64,000 nt of DNA from Nocardia cyriacigeorgica (GCF_029868385.1 NZ_JARWNX010000019.1:27933-91932); one strand, 5' to 3'. Counted from the stretch's first letter, positions 21,986 to 31,709 are shown. A program made the numbers and translations. The notes: a model not told the origin generated them from the letters alone.

Positions 21986-23350
21986 TCAGATCCCGAGTAC
22001 CACCTTCGCGGTCGTGAAGTAGATGATCAGCCCGGTGGCGTCGACCAGCGTGGTCACCATCGGCGCCGACACCACCGCTGGGTCGATGCGCAGCCGCTTG
22101 GCCAGCAGCGGCATGGTGCCGCCGATGGTGGCGGCCCAGGCGCAGATGACGATCAAGGTGATCCCGACCACCACGGCGATGCGTGGGCCGACGAAGAAGG
22201 CGCCGATGACCACGCCCGCTCCGGCCAGCATGGCGCCGAGCACCAACCCCACCCGGCATTCACGCCAGATCACCTTCAGCAGATCGCCACCGCGCACCTC
22301 ACCGACCGCGAGCGCGCGCACGCAGGCGGTGGCCGCTTGCGCACCCGCGTTACCGCCCGCGCCGATGAGCAGCGGAATGAACAGCGCCAGCTGCGCGGCC
22401 TGTTCGAGGGTGCCTTCGAAGTAGTCGGTGACGCTGACGGTCAAGGTCGCCGCGAGCAGCAACAACAGCAGCCACAGCGCGCGGTAGCGCGCGAGCTGGA
22501 ACACCCCGGCGGCCATGTAGTGGCCTTCCCAGGGCGCCGAACCGGACTGTTTGGCGACGTCCTCGCTGTCGGCGGCCTCGATGACCTCCACCGCGTCGTC
22601 GAAGGTCAGCAGCCCGACCAGGCGGTCCTCGCTGTCGACGACGGGCAGATTGAGGTCGTTGGTCTCGCGCATCAACCGCGCCGCCTTCTCCGCGGAGTCG
22701 GTGGCGCGCACGAACGCCGGTTCGGTGACGACGAGATCGGCGACCATCGTTTCGGGAGTGCTGAGCACCAGCTCACGTAGTTCCACGATGCCGCGCAACC
22801 GGCGCCCGGCGTCGACCACCGGCAGGGTGTAGACGGTTTCGGCGCCGGTACCTTTGAGCTGCACGGTGCGCAATGCCTCGGCGACGGTCAGATTCCCCGG
22901 CAGCGCAACGACTTCCGGCGTCATGTACCGCCCGACCGAGCCCTCCGGGTAGCCGAGCAGCGCCGCGGTCATCCGACGTTCGCGCGGGCTCAACCCGGCC
23001 AGGGCCTTCTTGGCGACCTTGGCCGGAGCCTCGCGCAGCATGCGGGCACGGTCGTCGGGCGCCATCGCCTCGACCAGCTCGCGGAAACTCTGCTCGCGCA
23101 TGCCCTCGAGGATCTGCTGCTGGTCGACCGGTTCGAGTTCCTCGAACACCGCGAGCGCGAGGTCCTTGTCCAGCAGCCGGAAGGCGACACCGGCGCCGAC
23201 GGCGTCCATGCGGGCGATCTCGTCGGCGATGACATGCGGCGGATGGGTGTCGAGCCAGTGCAGGGCGGCGTCGACGCGGTGGCGTTCGACGACGTCCTGG
23301 AGGGACTCCGACAGGGTGGGGCGCTCGTGGATCAGTTCGGTCTGCGACAT
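21986..23350 (-). CDS. mgtE: MgtE-family magnesium transporter
   Basis: Plasma-membrane Mg2+ channel, 454 residues. Layout: helical superhelical N-domain (about 30-135, with LDKDLAVFEELEP-type repeats), a pair of CBS domains (about 140-260, PVVDAGRRLRGIVELREL and LPVVDSEDRLVGLLTFDDAVEV), a plug helix, and five membrane helices (about 285-454) with the family motif GAGGNAGAQAATACVRALA. Start ATG 23350 follows GAGGACGTGCC. In known members the cytosolic domains sense Mg2+ and close the pore. It converges with the lipoprotein pair. A structured leader lies upstream (see 23423-23492). Confidence 0.94.
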   Translation of the reverse strand: MSQTELIHERPTLSESLQDVVERHRVDAALHWLDTHPPHVIADEIARMDAVGAGVAFRLLDKDLALAVFEELEPVDQQQILEGMREQSFRELVEAMAPDDRARMLREAPAKVAKKALAGLSPRERRMTAALLGYPEGSVGRYMTPEVVALPGNLTVAEALRTVQLKGTGAETVYTLPVVDAGRRLRGIVELRELVLSTPETMVADLVVTEPAFVRATDSAEKAARLMRETNDLNLPVVDSEDRLVGLLTFDDAVEVIEAADSEDVAKQSGSAPWEGHYMAAGVFQLARYRALWLLLLLLAATLTVSVTDYFEGTLEQAAQLALFIPLLIGAGGNAGAQAATACVRALAVGEVRGGDLLKVIWRECRVGLVLGAMLAGAGVVIGAFFVGPRIAVVVGITLIVICAWAATIGGTMPLLAKRLRIDPAVVSAPMVTTLVDATGLIIYFTTAKVVLGI

Positions 23351-23763
23351 GGCACGTCCTCGGCACAGCAGTGAGTTGCGAGAGTGAATCGGGAAAACGA
23401 CGTCACACCGCGGGCGCTCACGCCAGTCGCTACCGCCGGAAGGACTTGCTACCGGGAATGCGAAGGCGCGGCGCCGCGCGGCCTTCGACTGGGAGGTTCG
23501 CTGCGCATTGCAACACCACCTCCTCCGAATTCGCCGCCGCGTCGTATCGCTGGCCAGCCCCTACCGGCGGACGGTCGACCACCGGTACTCATGCAAACGC
23601 AATCGTGTGCAGGATACATCCCATCTTCGCTATTGCGCGCATCGACGCCCGCCCCATCCGGCGTTTTGCTATCCGGGCGTGTCTTCGCCTTCGCGACCCG
23701 ACGTGGAAGAACCCAGTGGGCCGGAAACCGTACTCGCGATGGTCATCTGCCCTGCCGGGTACG
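23351..23763. other. Intergenic region between mgtE and the caspase-FtsK gene
   Basis: 413 bp. The mgtE-proximal half (23351-23530) should hold the mgtE promoter and leader, including the folded element described separately. In the distal half (23530-23763) I see no conserved protein, hairpin terminator or operator. The short frames there are not convincing genes. Confidence 0.5.
23423..23492 (-). promoter_or_regulatory. Candidate structured RNA leader of mgtE
   Basis: Read on the minus strand about 70-140 nt before the mgtE ATG: CCAGTCG (23492-23486) closes with CGACTGG (23429-23423). Inside is a hairpin GAAGGC (23486-23481)/GCCTTC (23467-23462) over a GCGGCGCCGC core, and two copies of CGGTAGC (23455-23449 and 23435-23429). 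Immediately upstream GGAGGT and ACCTCC can also pair. The position suits a metal-sensing leader. I cannot match it to the M-box (ykoK) consensus, so class and function are unknown. Confidence 0.35.
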
Positions 23764-26700
23764 TCAGAGTTGCGGTAGGTAGCTGATCTGCACCTGCTCG
23801 GGCGGGCGGGTCCGGCTGATGTAGGTGCCGCGGCCGGGGGGTTGCGCGGTGGCGCGGACATTACCGATGAGCTTGCCCTCGTCGGGTGATCCGCTGAGGA
23901 TCAGTCCGTCCGCCCCGAGTTCCCGCATCCGGCTCAGCACCGGATCGTACAGTGCACGGGAGGCGCCGGTGCTCGCCCGCGTGATGATCAGGTGCAGACC
24001 CAGGTCGAGCCCCTGCGCCAGGTAATCGACAAGGGGCGCAAGCGGATTGGCCGAGGTGACCAAACGCTCGTAGTCATCGATGACGATGAAGATCTGCGGT
24101 CCACGCCACCAGCTGCGATCCCGCAACTGCTGCGGTGAGATATCGGCGGAGGGCATCCGTCGGGCCAGTTCGCTCGCGATCTGTTGTACCGATGCCGCGA
24201 CCCCGGAGACCGAGGGCGAATATTTGACCTGCGATATGCCGCCCACCAGGTCGAGCAATCCGCGCATCGGATCGGCCACAACGAGTACGGCCTCCTCGGC
24301 ACCGAACTGCTGGGCCATCCCGGTGACGATATTGCCGAGCAGCGTCGTCTTACCCGAGGCCACATCGCCGAACACCAACAGATGCGGCTGTTCGGTGAAA
24401 TCGAGCACGAGCGGGCGCAGATCGGACTCCCGTACGCCCACCACGACCCGGCCGCGGCTCTGGTCGATACCGGCCGCCGCGGCGAGCTCGAGCACCTGGG
24501 CGCGGGCGATACGGTCGGGCAGTGTGCGGATCTCGGGGGCCCTGCGGCCCGGATAGGCGTCGGCGAGCTGCCTGGCCGCGGCGGCAAGGAGCGCAGACGG
24601 CGGTTGGTCGGCCGTCGGCGTCGCCATGGTCGGCATGGCGATGAGCACGGTATCGGCGACGCTGGTGATCGCGGTCAATCCTCGGCCGGGCACGGTGGGT
24701 ACCAGGGCGGCGGCCTTGCGATCGAATATCGAATCGGCCGGATCGTCGAGCCGCAGCTCCAGCCGGGTGCCGAACCGTTCGATCAGGCTGGGCCGGATAT
24801 CGATCCATCTCGTGGTGGCGACGATCAGATGGATTCCGTACGGCAAACCTTCGACGGCAAGTCCGGTGAGGCGCTCGTCGAGTTTGTCGTCCCGTTCCCG
24901 GGCGTAGCGCCAATCGTCGACGACCAGGAAGACGTCACCGAAACGTGTGGCTCGCGCCCCGCCGTTCGTATTCTCGGTTGTTCGGCGCGCGAGTTCTTCA
25001 CGCCGGGCACGGAATTCGATCATCGAGGTGATCCCGTGTACCCGGAACAGTTCTTTCCGATCCGTCAGCAACGATTCCAGCTCGGCGATCGTGCGCCGGA
25101 CCCGGTCCGGATCGGATCGGCCCGCGACCGAACCCACATGCGGCAGCGCCGACAGCGCACCGAGCGCGCCGTCGAAATCGAGCAGATAGAACTGCGCGTA
25201 TTCGGGCGGGTAGATCGCCGCGGTGGCCAACACGATCGTCGCCAGCGCCGTCGACTTGCCGGAACTGCGCCCACCGGCCAGCGCGATATTGCCGGATTTG
25301 CCGGAGAGATCCACGATCAACCCGGCCTGCCGGTGCCGCTGCGGCAGATCGAGCAGCCCGATCGGCACCCGCAGGCTCGGACCGCCCGGCTCGATCGATT
25401 CGATGACCTCGGGCCGGGCCAGGATATCGGCGACCGGTATCCGTTCCGGGAATTCCAACCAGATCCGATAGGCCGGACGGCCCTTCGACACCAATTGCGC
25501 GACCACCGATTCCACCATCGTCTGCTGCACGGCCGCCGCATCGCCGGACCGACCGGAGCGTGGATCGGGCAGGGAGGCGTAGGCGGCCTTGAACCGAACC
25601 GGTTCACCGGCTTCGGCCCGCAGATAGCCGTGGCCCGGCGCGCCCGGCAACTCGTAGGCGTCGGGAACACCGAGGATCGTGCGCGATTCGGCGGCCGAAT
25701 AGGTGCGAAGGGCGATGCGATAGCTGAGGAAGGTGCCCAGCTCACGCATCCGCTCCTCCTGGAGCCGCGCGGTGGACAGCAACAGATGAACGCCGAGGGA
25801 TCGGCCGAGCCTGCCGATCGCCACCAGCGTCTCGAGGAAGTCCGAGCGGGGCGCGGTCAGCAGATTGGTGAATCCGTCGATGGCCACGAACAGTGTGGGT
25901 AGCGGCGGCAGGGCCGCATCTCGTTCGCGGGCCAGATCGTAATCGCGCAGGCTCGCGAATCTGCCGGTGCGGTGCAGATGCTCCTGACGGCGCTCGAGTT
26001 CACCCTCGATCGCCAGCTGTAGCCGACGGATCTGGGCCGGATGCGAATCGAGCGCCGAGACGATCGAGGAGACATGCGGCAGCCCGGCCAGCCGGTCGTA
26101 CACCCCCTCCCCCACCCCGTCGACCAGCAGGAAGTTGACCGCCTCCGGCGAATGGGTGAGCGCCAATCCGGCGATGATGGTGGTCAGCAGATTCGATTTC
26201 CCCGATCCGGCGGCGCCGACGAGAAGACCGTGCGGGCCCATGCCGTTCTCGGCGGCCTCCTTCAGATCCAGTTCGACCGGCTGCCCGTCCGGCGCGACGC
26301 CGATCGGAATCCGCAGCCGACCGCGCCAGCGCGACTGCCAGGCGGTATCCACATCGACCACACCCGAGGGCCCGAGCCCGAACAGCGTCGCGAAATCGAC
26401 CTCACCGTCGAAGAGCGAACGCGCCGGGACCGGGGTGTCCGAATCCTCCGGCCGCGCGTCGACCACCCGGCTCACCAGTTCGGCGGCGCCGTCGGTGAGA
26501 TCGGCGGCGCCCATCGTCTCCGGCGCGAGTTCCCGCAGGTCCGGCATGGCGATGCGGAACGGCCGCTGCCGGTAGAGCGCCCAGCCGGGACTGTGCGGCA
26601 GTTGCGCGGCGCGGTCGGGGTGGTCCCTGGATTCCTCGGGCCGGTGCAGTCGCAACTCGATATGGGCGGGCAGCAGATCGGCGAGCCAGTTCGGGATCTC

Positions 26701-28110
26701 GCTCCAATCGCGCGCCGTGGCGACCACGTGCACCCCGTATTCGGGTCCGGCACCGGCGATATAGCGCAGCGTGTCGGCGAATTTCGCGATCTGGTCGCTG
26801 AAATCGCCCCAGCGATCCAGCAGCAGAAAGATATCGGCGACCGAACCGACCGCCGGCAGTGATCGCGCGGCACGCAGGCTCGCGGGTGAGTCGATGTTGT
26901 TGGCCCGATACAGCTTCTTCCGGGTACCGATCGCGGTGACGATCCGTTGCAGGATCGCCTGCACCTGTTCGGGTTCGTCGTCGCCCGCGACCTCCGTGAT
27001 ATGCGGCAGCGCGGCGATCGATCCCAGTCGGTTACCGGCCTCCAGACCGTAGACCTGCACCTCGCCCGGTGTGTGGGTGAGCGCGAGCGATCCGGCGAGG
27101 GTGCGAAGCAGGGTGCTCTTACCGGCACCGGCGCGGCCGACCACCAGGAGGTTTCCATCGGTCCCGGCCAGATCGAGCCATACCGTCTCCCCCGGGGTGC
27201 CGTCCGGTCGGCGTTCCTGGCCGATCGGCACCTGGAGCCTGCCGGTGCCCCACCATGATTCGGCCCGCAAGCCGAGCGCGGGATCGCGTTCCAGCCGCCC
27301 CAACAGCTCGCCGAGCTGGACCCGTTCCCCGGTGTCCACCGTGCTCGGATGCCTGCGCCGGACCTTGGCGATATAGACCTCCTGCCGCAGCACACCGTAA
27401 TGATTGGGCGTCTGCCTGCTGGTCCGGCCGCGCACCTCGGCACTGACGTAATTCCACAGATCGTAGGCGCTGATCAGTCCGCCGCTGTTGTCGGCGAGAC
27501 CGGTGCTGATGCCCTTCACCATCGCCGCGGTGAACGCCGACAGCGGTTCCGAACGATCCGGGGTGGCTCGGCCGTCCTCGGCGGTTTCGACGGCGCTGGC
27601 CGCGGTCAGGATGCAGATGCCGTCACCGGCGGCCAGTTCCTCACCGACATCGTCGATGGTCGGGGTCGACTTCATCACGTCGGCGCCGAGGAAGGCGCCG
27701 CTGTAGCAGCAGTCGAGCAGGATGATCTTGGCCGCCGCGGCGGATTCCTTGATCATCTCCCGGATGAATCCGGCGGAGATCCCCGTGCTCGACACCAGCT
27801 GCGGATCGGTATTGCTGGTCGCGAGGTAGAGATTCTGGCGGGTGCGCAGGCCGTGACCGGAGAAGTACAGCAGGACCACATCATCGGGTCCGGCGTGGCG
27901 GAACAACCGCTCGATATTGCGCTCGATCTCGGCCTTGGATTCGTTCACCAGCAGATCGGCGGGCCGGAAACCGCCGATCTCCGGATCGCGCAACAACTCT
28001 CGCAGCTGCTCGGCGTCCTCGACCGGTGCGTACAGCCGTGACAGCCCGTCGAAATGGTAGGTGTCGTTGGCGATGAACAGTGCGGTGCGCTGGCCGGATT
28101 CGCTATTCAT
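23764..28110 (-). CDS. Caspase-like peptidase fused to four FtsK/EccC-like ATPase domains
   Basis: 1448 residues, no membrane segment. Residues 1-245 form a C14 caspase fold of the EACC1-associated type: SGHG with catalytic His86 and LDCCYSGAF with Cys135 as the likely nucleophile (Cys134 adjacent). The rest holds four P-loop units of the FtsK/EccC kind. Walker A lysines: Lys331 (GRAGAGKST), Lys638 (GAAGSGKSN), Lys952 (GRSSGKST) and Lys1254 (GDVASGKTT). Walker B-like strands: FLLLDRW, LFVAIDGF, FLVVDDW and FIVIDDY. Each unit begins with an RVPIG-type strand, as in the type VII secretion ATPase EccC, but the EccC membrane anchor is absent and no other type VII gene is nearby. It overlaps the EACC1 gene by 8 bp. 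I infer a conflict system in which the ATPase array senses or assembles and the caspase cleaves proteins. Confidence 0.88.
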   Translation of the reverse strand: MNSESGQRTALFIANDTYHFDGLSRLYAPVEDAEQLRELLRDPEIGGFRPADLLVNESKAEIERNIERLFRHAGPDDVVLLYFSGHGLRTRQNLYLATSNTDPQLVSSTGISAGFIREMIKESAAAAKIILLDCCYSGAFLGADVMKSTPTIDDVGEELAAGDGICILTAASAVETAEDGRATPDRSEPLSAFTAAMVKGISTGLADNSGGLISAYDLWNYVSAEVRGRTSRQTPNHYGVLRQEVYIAKVRRRHPSTVDTGERVQLGELLGRLERDPALGLRAESWWGTGRLQVPIGQERRPDGTPGETVWLDLAGTDGNLLVVGRAGAGKSTLLRTLAGSLALTHTPGEVQVYGLEAGNRLGSIAALPHITEVAGDDEPEQVQAILQRIVTAIGTRKKLYRANNIDSPASLRAARSLPAVGSVADIFLLLDRWGDFSDQIAKFADTLRYIAGAGPEYGVHVVATARDWSEIPNWLADLLPAHIELRLHRPEESRDHPDRAAQLPHSPGWALYRQRPFRIAMPDLRELAPETMGAADLTDGAAELVSRVVDARPEDSDTPVPARSLFDGEVDFATLFGLGPSGVVDVDTAWQSRWRGRLRIPIGVAPDGQPVELDLKEAAENGMGPHGLLVGAAGSGKSNLLTTIIAGLALTHSPEAVNFLLVDGVGEGVYDRLAGLPHVSSIVSALDSHPAQIRRLQLAIEGELERRQEHLHRTGRFASLRDYDLARERDAALPPLPTLFVAIDGFTNLLTAPRSDFLETLVAIGRLGRSLGVHLLLSTARLQEERMRELGTFLSYRIALRTYSAAESRTILGVPDAYELPGAPGHGYLRAEAGEPVRFKAAYASLPDPRSGRSGDAAAVQQTMVESVVAQLVSKGRPAYRIWLEFPERIPVADILARPEVIESIEPGGPSLRVPIGLLDLPQRHRQAGLIVDLSGKSGNIALAGGRSSGKSTALATIVLATAAIYPPEYAQFYLLDFDGALGALSALPHVGSVAGRSDPDRVRRTIAELESLLTDRKELFRVHGITSMIEFRARREELARRTTENTNGGARATRFGDVFLVVDDWRYARERDDKLDERLTGLAVEGLPYGIHLIVATTRWIDIRPSLIERFGTRLELRLDDPADSIFDRKAAALVPTVPGRGLTAITSVADTVLIAMPTMATPTADQPPSALLAAAARQLADAYPGRRAPEIRTLPDRIARAQVLELAAAAGIDQSRGRVVVGVRESDLRPLVLDFTEQPHLLVFGDVASGKTTLLGNIVTGMAQQFGAEEAVLVVADPMRGLLDLVGGISQVKYSPSVSGVAASVQQIASELARRMPSADISPQQLRDRSWWRGPQIFIVIDDYERLVTSANPLAPLVDYLAQGLDLGLHLIITRASTGASRALYDPVLSRMRELGADGLILSGSPDEGKLIGNVRATAQPPGRGTYISRTRPPEQVQISYLPQL

Positions 28111-28462
28111 CGCCGAGCAGGTCGAGCAGCCGGTCCATCTGTTCGGCGGACGCTCCGGTGATGGTGACCTCGGTATCGCCCTTCTTGACCGTGATCGACC
28201 GCGCGCCCGAGCGTTCGATCAACGTGACGACGATGCCGTGGATCGCCCAGGCCACCGGCGTGAGCGCGCCCCCGGAGATCGCGAGTTGCCCAAGCTGTTC
28301 GACGACACCGGATTTCGTGCCGTCGGCGGCCGGTGCGGTGACCGTACGCACACTGATGCCACGCAGCTCCTCGAGATCACCGCGCAGCTCGTCGGTGATC
28401 CGGTCCAGCCGGTCCGGGCGGTGGCCCGGTGCGTCGTCGATTACGAACAGAACCTCACCCAT
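28103..28462 (-). CDS. EACC1-like effector-associated small protein
   Basis: 119 residues. I start at ATG 28462 because AGGAGGGG lies 9-11 nt before it; a GTG at 28489 would add nine residues. An N-terminal DRITDELRGDLEELRGISVRTV segment is followed by a single hydrophobic helix (LTPVAWAIHGIVVTLI), then a beta hairpin RSITVKKGDTEVTITG and the closing SAEQMDRLLDLLGDE. This layout is that of effector-associated constant component 1 (EACC1), a family known from predicted actinobacterial conflict systems. Its stop overlaps the caspase-FtsK start by 8 bp, so the two are translated together at linked levels. The helix may bring the caspase protein to the membrane; this is inference. Confidence 0.8.
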   Translation of the reverse strand: MGEVLFVIDDAPGHRPDRLDRITDELRGDLEELRGISVRTVTAPAADGTKSGVVEQLGQLAISGGALTPVAWAIHGIVVTLIERSGARSITVKKGDTEVTITGASAEQMDRLLDLLGDE

Positions 28463-28540
28463 CGCTGTTCGCCCCTCCTGGTCATCCACAGACGGTGTCC
28501 GACCACCATAGCCCCGGCCGCCACGAGTGCGCCGAAAGAG

Positions 28541-28578
28541 TATGGCGCGAACCGGCGTTCATCCCGGTCCGCGCCATA
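28541..28578 (-). terminator. Hairpin after nrdE, before the EACC1 gene
   Basis: TATGGCGCG (28541-28549) pairs with CGCGCCATA (28570-28578), extended inward by AACCGG/CCGGT pairing. It lies 23-60 bp beyond the nrdE stop on the minus strand and should end the nrdHIE transcript, leaving the EACC1-caspase operon with its own promoter in 28463-28540. Confidence 0.65.
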
Positions 28579-28600
28579 TCGAGGCGAAGGTGGCTGCGCC

Positions 28601-30790
28601 TCAGAGCATGCAGCTCACGCAGCCCTCGACCTCGGTGCCCTCCAGCGCCATCTGCCGCAGGCGGATGTAGTACAGGGTCTTGATGCCCTTGCGCCAGGCA
28701 TAGATCTGGGCGCGGTTGAGATCGCGGGTGGTTGCGGTGTCCTTGAAGAACAGCGTCAGCGACAGGCCCTGGTCCACGTGCTGGGTGGCCGCGGCGTAGG
28801 TGTCGATGATCTTCTCGTAGCCGATCTCGTAGGCGTCCTCGTAGTACTCGAGGTTGTCGTTGTCCATATAGGGCGCCGGATAGTAGACGCGGCCGATCTT
28901 GCCTTCCTTACGGATCTCGATCTTCGACGCCACCGGATGGATGGAGCTGGTGGAGTGGTTGATGTAGGAGATCGAACCGGTCGGCGGCACCGCTTGCAGA
29001 TTCTGGTTGTAGATGCCGTGCTCCATCACCGACGCCTTCAGCTCGCGCCAGTCGTCCTGAGTGGGGATGTGCACGCCCGCGTCGGCGAACAGCTGACGCA
29101 CCCGATCGGTGGTCGGCTCCCACACCTGGTCGGTGTACTTGTCGAAGTATTCACCGCTGGCGTACTTCGATTCGGGGAAACCGCCGAAGGAGGTGCCGCG
29201 TTCCTTCGCGATCAGGTTCGACGCCCGGATCGCGTGGTAGACCACGGTGTAGAAGTAGATGTTCGTGAAGTCGATGCCCTCATCGGAGCCGTAGTGGATC
29301 CGTTCGCGGGCCAGGAACCCGTGCAGGTTCATCTGCCCGAGACCGATGGCGTGCGAGGAGTTGTTGCCCTGTTCGATGGAGGGCACCGAGTAGATGTGGG
29401 TCTGGTCCGAGACCGCGGTCAGCGCCCGGATCGAGGTCTCGATGGTCTTGGCGAAGTCCGGTGAGTCCATCGTCTTGGCGATATTGAGCGAACCGAGGTT
29501 GCAGGAGATGTCCTTGCCGACCTTGGCATAGGACAGATCGTCGTTGAACTCCGATGGCGTGGAGACCTGGAGGATCTCCGAGCACAGGTTGGAGTGGGTG
29601 ATCTTGCCCGCGATCGGATTGGCCCGGTTCACCGTGTCCTCGAACATGATGTACGGGTAGCCCGATTCGAATTGCAGTTCGGCGATGGTCTGGAAGAACT
29701 CGCGCGCCTTGATCTTCGACTTGCGGATGCGCTTGTCGTCGACCATCTCGTAGTACTTCTCGGTGACGTCGATATCGGCGAACGGCTTACCGTAGATGCG
29801 TTCCACGTCGTACGGCGAGAACAGGTACATGTCCTCGTTCTTCTTCGCCAGCTCGAAGGTGATATCGGGGATCACCACACCCAGCGAGAGGGTCTTGATG
29901 CGGATCTTCTCGTCCGCGTTCTCCCGCTTGGTGTCGAGGAAGCGATAGATATCGGGGTGGTGCGCGTGCAGGTACACCGCGCCCGCCCCCTGACGCGCGC
30001 CCAACTGATTGGCGTAGGAGAACGAATCCTCCAGCAGCTTCATGATCGGAATGACGCCCGAGGACTGGTTCTCGATCTTCTTGATCGGCGCACCGTGCTC
30101 ACGAATATTGCTGAGCAGCAACGCCACCCCGCCACCACGCTTGGACAGCTGCAAAGCGGAGTTGATGGAGCGCCCGATGGACTCCATATTGTCCTCGATG
30201 CGAAGGAGGAAGCAGCTGACCGGCTCGCCACGCTGCTTCTTACCCGAGTTGAGGAACGTAGGGGTGGCGGGCTGGAAGCGGCCGTCGATGATCTCCTCGA
30301 CGAGTTCGCGGGCCAGTACTTCGTCACCGGCGGCCAGCGTCAGCGCCACCATGCATACCCGGTCCTCGAACCGCTCCAGGTAGCGCTTGCCGTCGAAGGT
30401 CTTGAGCGTGTACGAGGTGTAGTACTTGAAGGCGCCGAGGAAGGTCGGGAACCGGAACTTCTTGGCGTAGGCCTGCTGGAACAGGCTCTTGATGAACTCG
30501 CGGCTGTACTGGTCGAGCACCTCGGGCTCGTAGTAGTTCTCGTCGATCAGATAATCCAGCTTCTCGTCCAGGTTGTGGAAGAAGACGGTGTTCTGATTGA
30601 CGTGCTGCAAGAAGTACTGGTGGGCGGCTTCACGATCCTTGTCGAACTGGATCTCGCCGTCCGGTCCGTACAGGTTCAGCATCGCGTTGAGGGCGTGGTA
30701 GTCGAGTACCTCGCCGGTCTCCGCGGCCCGGATGGGGGCCTGCTCTAGGCGGGCCGTCTTACCGGTCGGTGCTGTCGTTGTTGCTGCCAA
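28601..30790 (-). CDS. nrdE: Class Ib ribonucleotide reductase, alpha (catalytic) subunit
   Basis: Reduces ribonucleoside diphosphates using the NrdF radical and NrdH electrons. About 729 residues, close to Rv3051c (NrdE), which it matches over nearly the whole chain ([61 protein letters not shown]). The C-terminus EGCVSCML carries the cysteine pair that receives electrons from NrdH. The start is uncertain: TTG 30790 sits 12 nt after GAGAGGGA and overlaps the end of nrdI by 46 bp; an in-frame extension to 30874 exists but has no homologous residues. Third gene of nrdH-nrdI-nrdE. Confidence 0.95.
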   Translation of the reverse strand: MAATTTAPTGKTARLEQAPIRAAETGEVLDYHALNAMLNLYGPDGEIQFDKDREAAHQYFLQHVNQNTVFFHNLDEKLDYLIDENYYEPEVLDQYSREFIKSLFQQAYAKKFRFPTFLGAFKYYTSYTLKTFDGKRYLERFEDRVCMVALTLAAGDEVLARELVEEIIDGRFQPATPTFLNSGKKQRGEPVSCFLLRIEDNMESIGRSINSALQLSKRGGGVALLLSNIREHGAPIKKIENQSSGVIPIMKLLEDSFSYANQLGARQGAGAVYLHAHHPDIYRFLDTKRENADEKIRIKTLSLGVVIPDITFELAKKNEDMYLFSPYDVERIYGKPFADIDVTEKYYEMVDDKRIRKSKIKAREFFQTIAELQFESGYPYIMFEDTVNRANPIAGKITHSNLCSEILQVSTPSEFNDDLSYAKVGKDISCNLGSLNIAKTMDSPDFAKTIETSIRALTAVSDQTHIYSVPSIEQGNNSSHAIGLGQMNLHGFLARERIHYGSDEGIDFTNIYFYTVVYHAIRASNLIAKERGTSFGGFPESKYASGEYFDKYTDQVWEPTTDRVRQLFADAGVHIPTQDDWRELKASVMEHGIYNQNLQAVPPTGSISYINHSTSSIHPVASKIEIRKEGKIGRVYYPAPYMDNDNLEYYEDAYEIGYEKIIDTYAAATQHVDQGLSLTLFFKDTATTRDLNRAQIYAWRKGIKTLYYIRLRQMALEGTEVEGCVSCML

Positions 30791-31212
30791 AACAATCCCA
30801 ATCCCTCTCGGACGCGCTCGACGTCCTCCGCGGTTCCCATGAGTTCGAAGCGATACAGGTACGGCACCCCGCATTTACGCGAGATCACCTCGCCCGCATA
30901 GCAGAAGGTCTCGCCGAAGTTCGTGTTACCGGCCGCGACCACCCCGCGCAGCAGGGCGCGGTTGTGCGGATCGTTGAGGAACTTGGCGACCTGCCGCGGT
31001 ACGAAGTCCTTATCGGACCGGCTCCCCCCGAGGACGTGCCGACCGCCCCCGTAGGTGGGGACGATCAGCACGTAGGGTTCGTCGACGCGCAGCGAATCGG
31101 CGGTGTGCAGTGGTATGCGAGTCGCCGGGAGGCCCAGCTTCTCGACGAAACGATGTGTGTTCTGCGATGCGCTGGAGAAGTAGACCAGCGCGTTGTCCGG
31201 TGATTCGGACAT
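30745..31212 (-). CDS. nrdI: NrdI flavodoxin-like activator of NrdF
   Basis: 155 residues. NrdI supplies the oxidant that helps build the manganese tyrosyl radical of NrdF. Flavodoxin-type FMN loop: [16 protein letters not shown] near the start, then LIVPTYGGG and [19 protein letters not shown], all typical. ATG 31212 follows GGAGGTGGCC. Located between nrdH and nrdE in the standard order. The C-terminal [12 protein letters not shown] tail is extra and basic; it overlaps the beginning of nrdE. Confidence 0.95.
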   Translation of the reverse strand: MSESPDNALVYFSSASQNTHRFVEKLGLPATRIPLHTADSLRVDEPYVLIVPTYGGGRHVLGGSRSDKDFVPRQVAKFLNDPHNRALLRGVVAAGNTNFGETFCYAGEVISRKCGVPYLYRFELMGTAEDVERVREGLGLFWQQQRQHRPVRRPA

Positions 31213-31252
31213 GGCCACCTCCCTCTGACATCGGAAGGCCGGATACGTCTGT

Positions 31253-31483
31253 TCAGGCCGCGACGGCCAGCGACTTGATGCGGTCGGGCCGGAAACCGGA
31301 CCAGTGCACATCGCCCGCGACGACGACGGGGGCCTGCAAGTAGCCCAGCGCCATGACGTAGTCACGCGCCTCGGCGTTCTCGGAGATGTCGATGATCTCG
31401 TAGTCCACCCCGACCTTGTCGAGGGCCTTGTAGGTGGCGTTGCACTGGACGCAAGCGGGCTTGGTGTACACGGTGATGGTCAT
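31253..31483 (-). CDS. nrdH: NrdH glutaredoxin-like redox protein
   Basis: 76 residues, the usual NrdH length. It passes electrons from thioredoxin reductase to NrdE. The active site is Cys11-Val-Gln-Cys14 ([15 protein letters not shown]), and the C-terminal WSGFRPDRI block is the hallmark that separates NrdH from glutaredoxins. First gene of the nrdHIE operon; 40 bp separate it from nrdI. The promoter lies about 180 bp upstream with two NrdR boxes, which leaves a rather long untranslated leader. Confidence 0.96.
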   Translation of the reverse strand: MTITVYTKPACVQCNATYKALDKVGVDYEIIDISENAEARDYVMALGYLQAPVVVAGDVHWSGFRPDRIKSLAVAA

Positions 31484-31661
31484 TGATGATGTCCCTCTCT
31501 CCTATGCCTGATCCACAGCCGGTGATCCGTATGCAGTGCATGTGACAGCAAGATCCGATGTTGCTGCGCAAACTCTTGGATCTGGCCCGAAATCCCCTGC
31601 TCGGGCCGGTCCGCACTGGGTCGGGCGAGGTGTTCGTGCATGCCCTGCTCCAGTACCGAAG

Positions 31662-31709
31662 ACACTACACCTAGTGGCCGACACTTTGGAACAACACGAC
31701 ATGTTGCGA
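31662..31709 (-). promoter_or_regulatory. Pair of NrdR-like boxes in the nrdHIE promoter
   Basis: On the minus strand, CCACTAGGTGTAGTGT (31677-31662) is nearly identical to the downstream nrdF2 box. A weaker partner TCGCAACATGTCGTGT lies at 31709-31694. The centre distance is again 32 bp, the same as at nrdF2, so both transcripts should share NrdR control. The gap from here to the nrdH ATG is about 180 bp and shows no gene. Confidence 0.75.

Noticed and set aside
23351..23530. M-box (ykoK) riboswitch before mgtE
   Set aside because: The conserved GGUGAGGCUCC and UGCUGCCC blocks are absent, so it is reported only as an unclassified structured leader.
23764..28110. Type VII secretion (ESX) ATPase EccC
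   Set aside because: The ATPase units resemble EccC, but there is no membrane anchor and no EsxA/B, EccB, EccD or PE/PPE gene in the window, and a caspase occupies the N-terminus.
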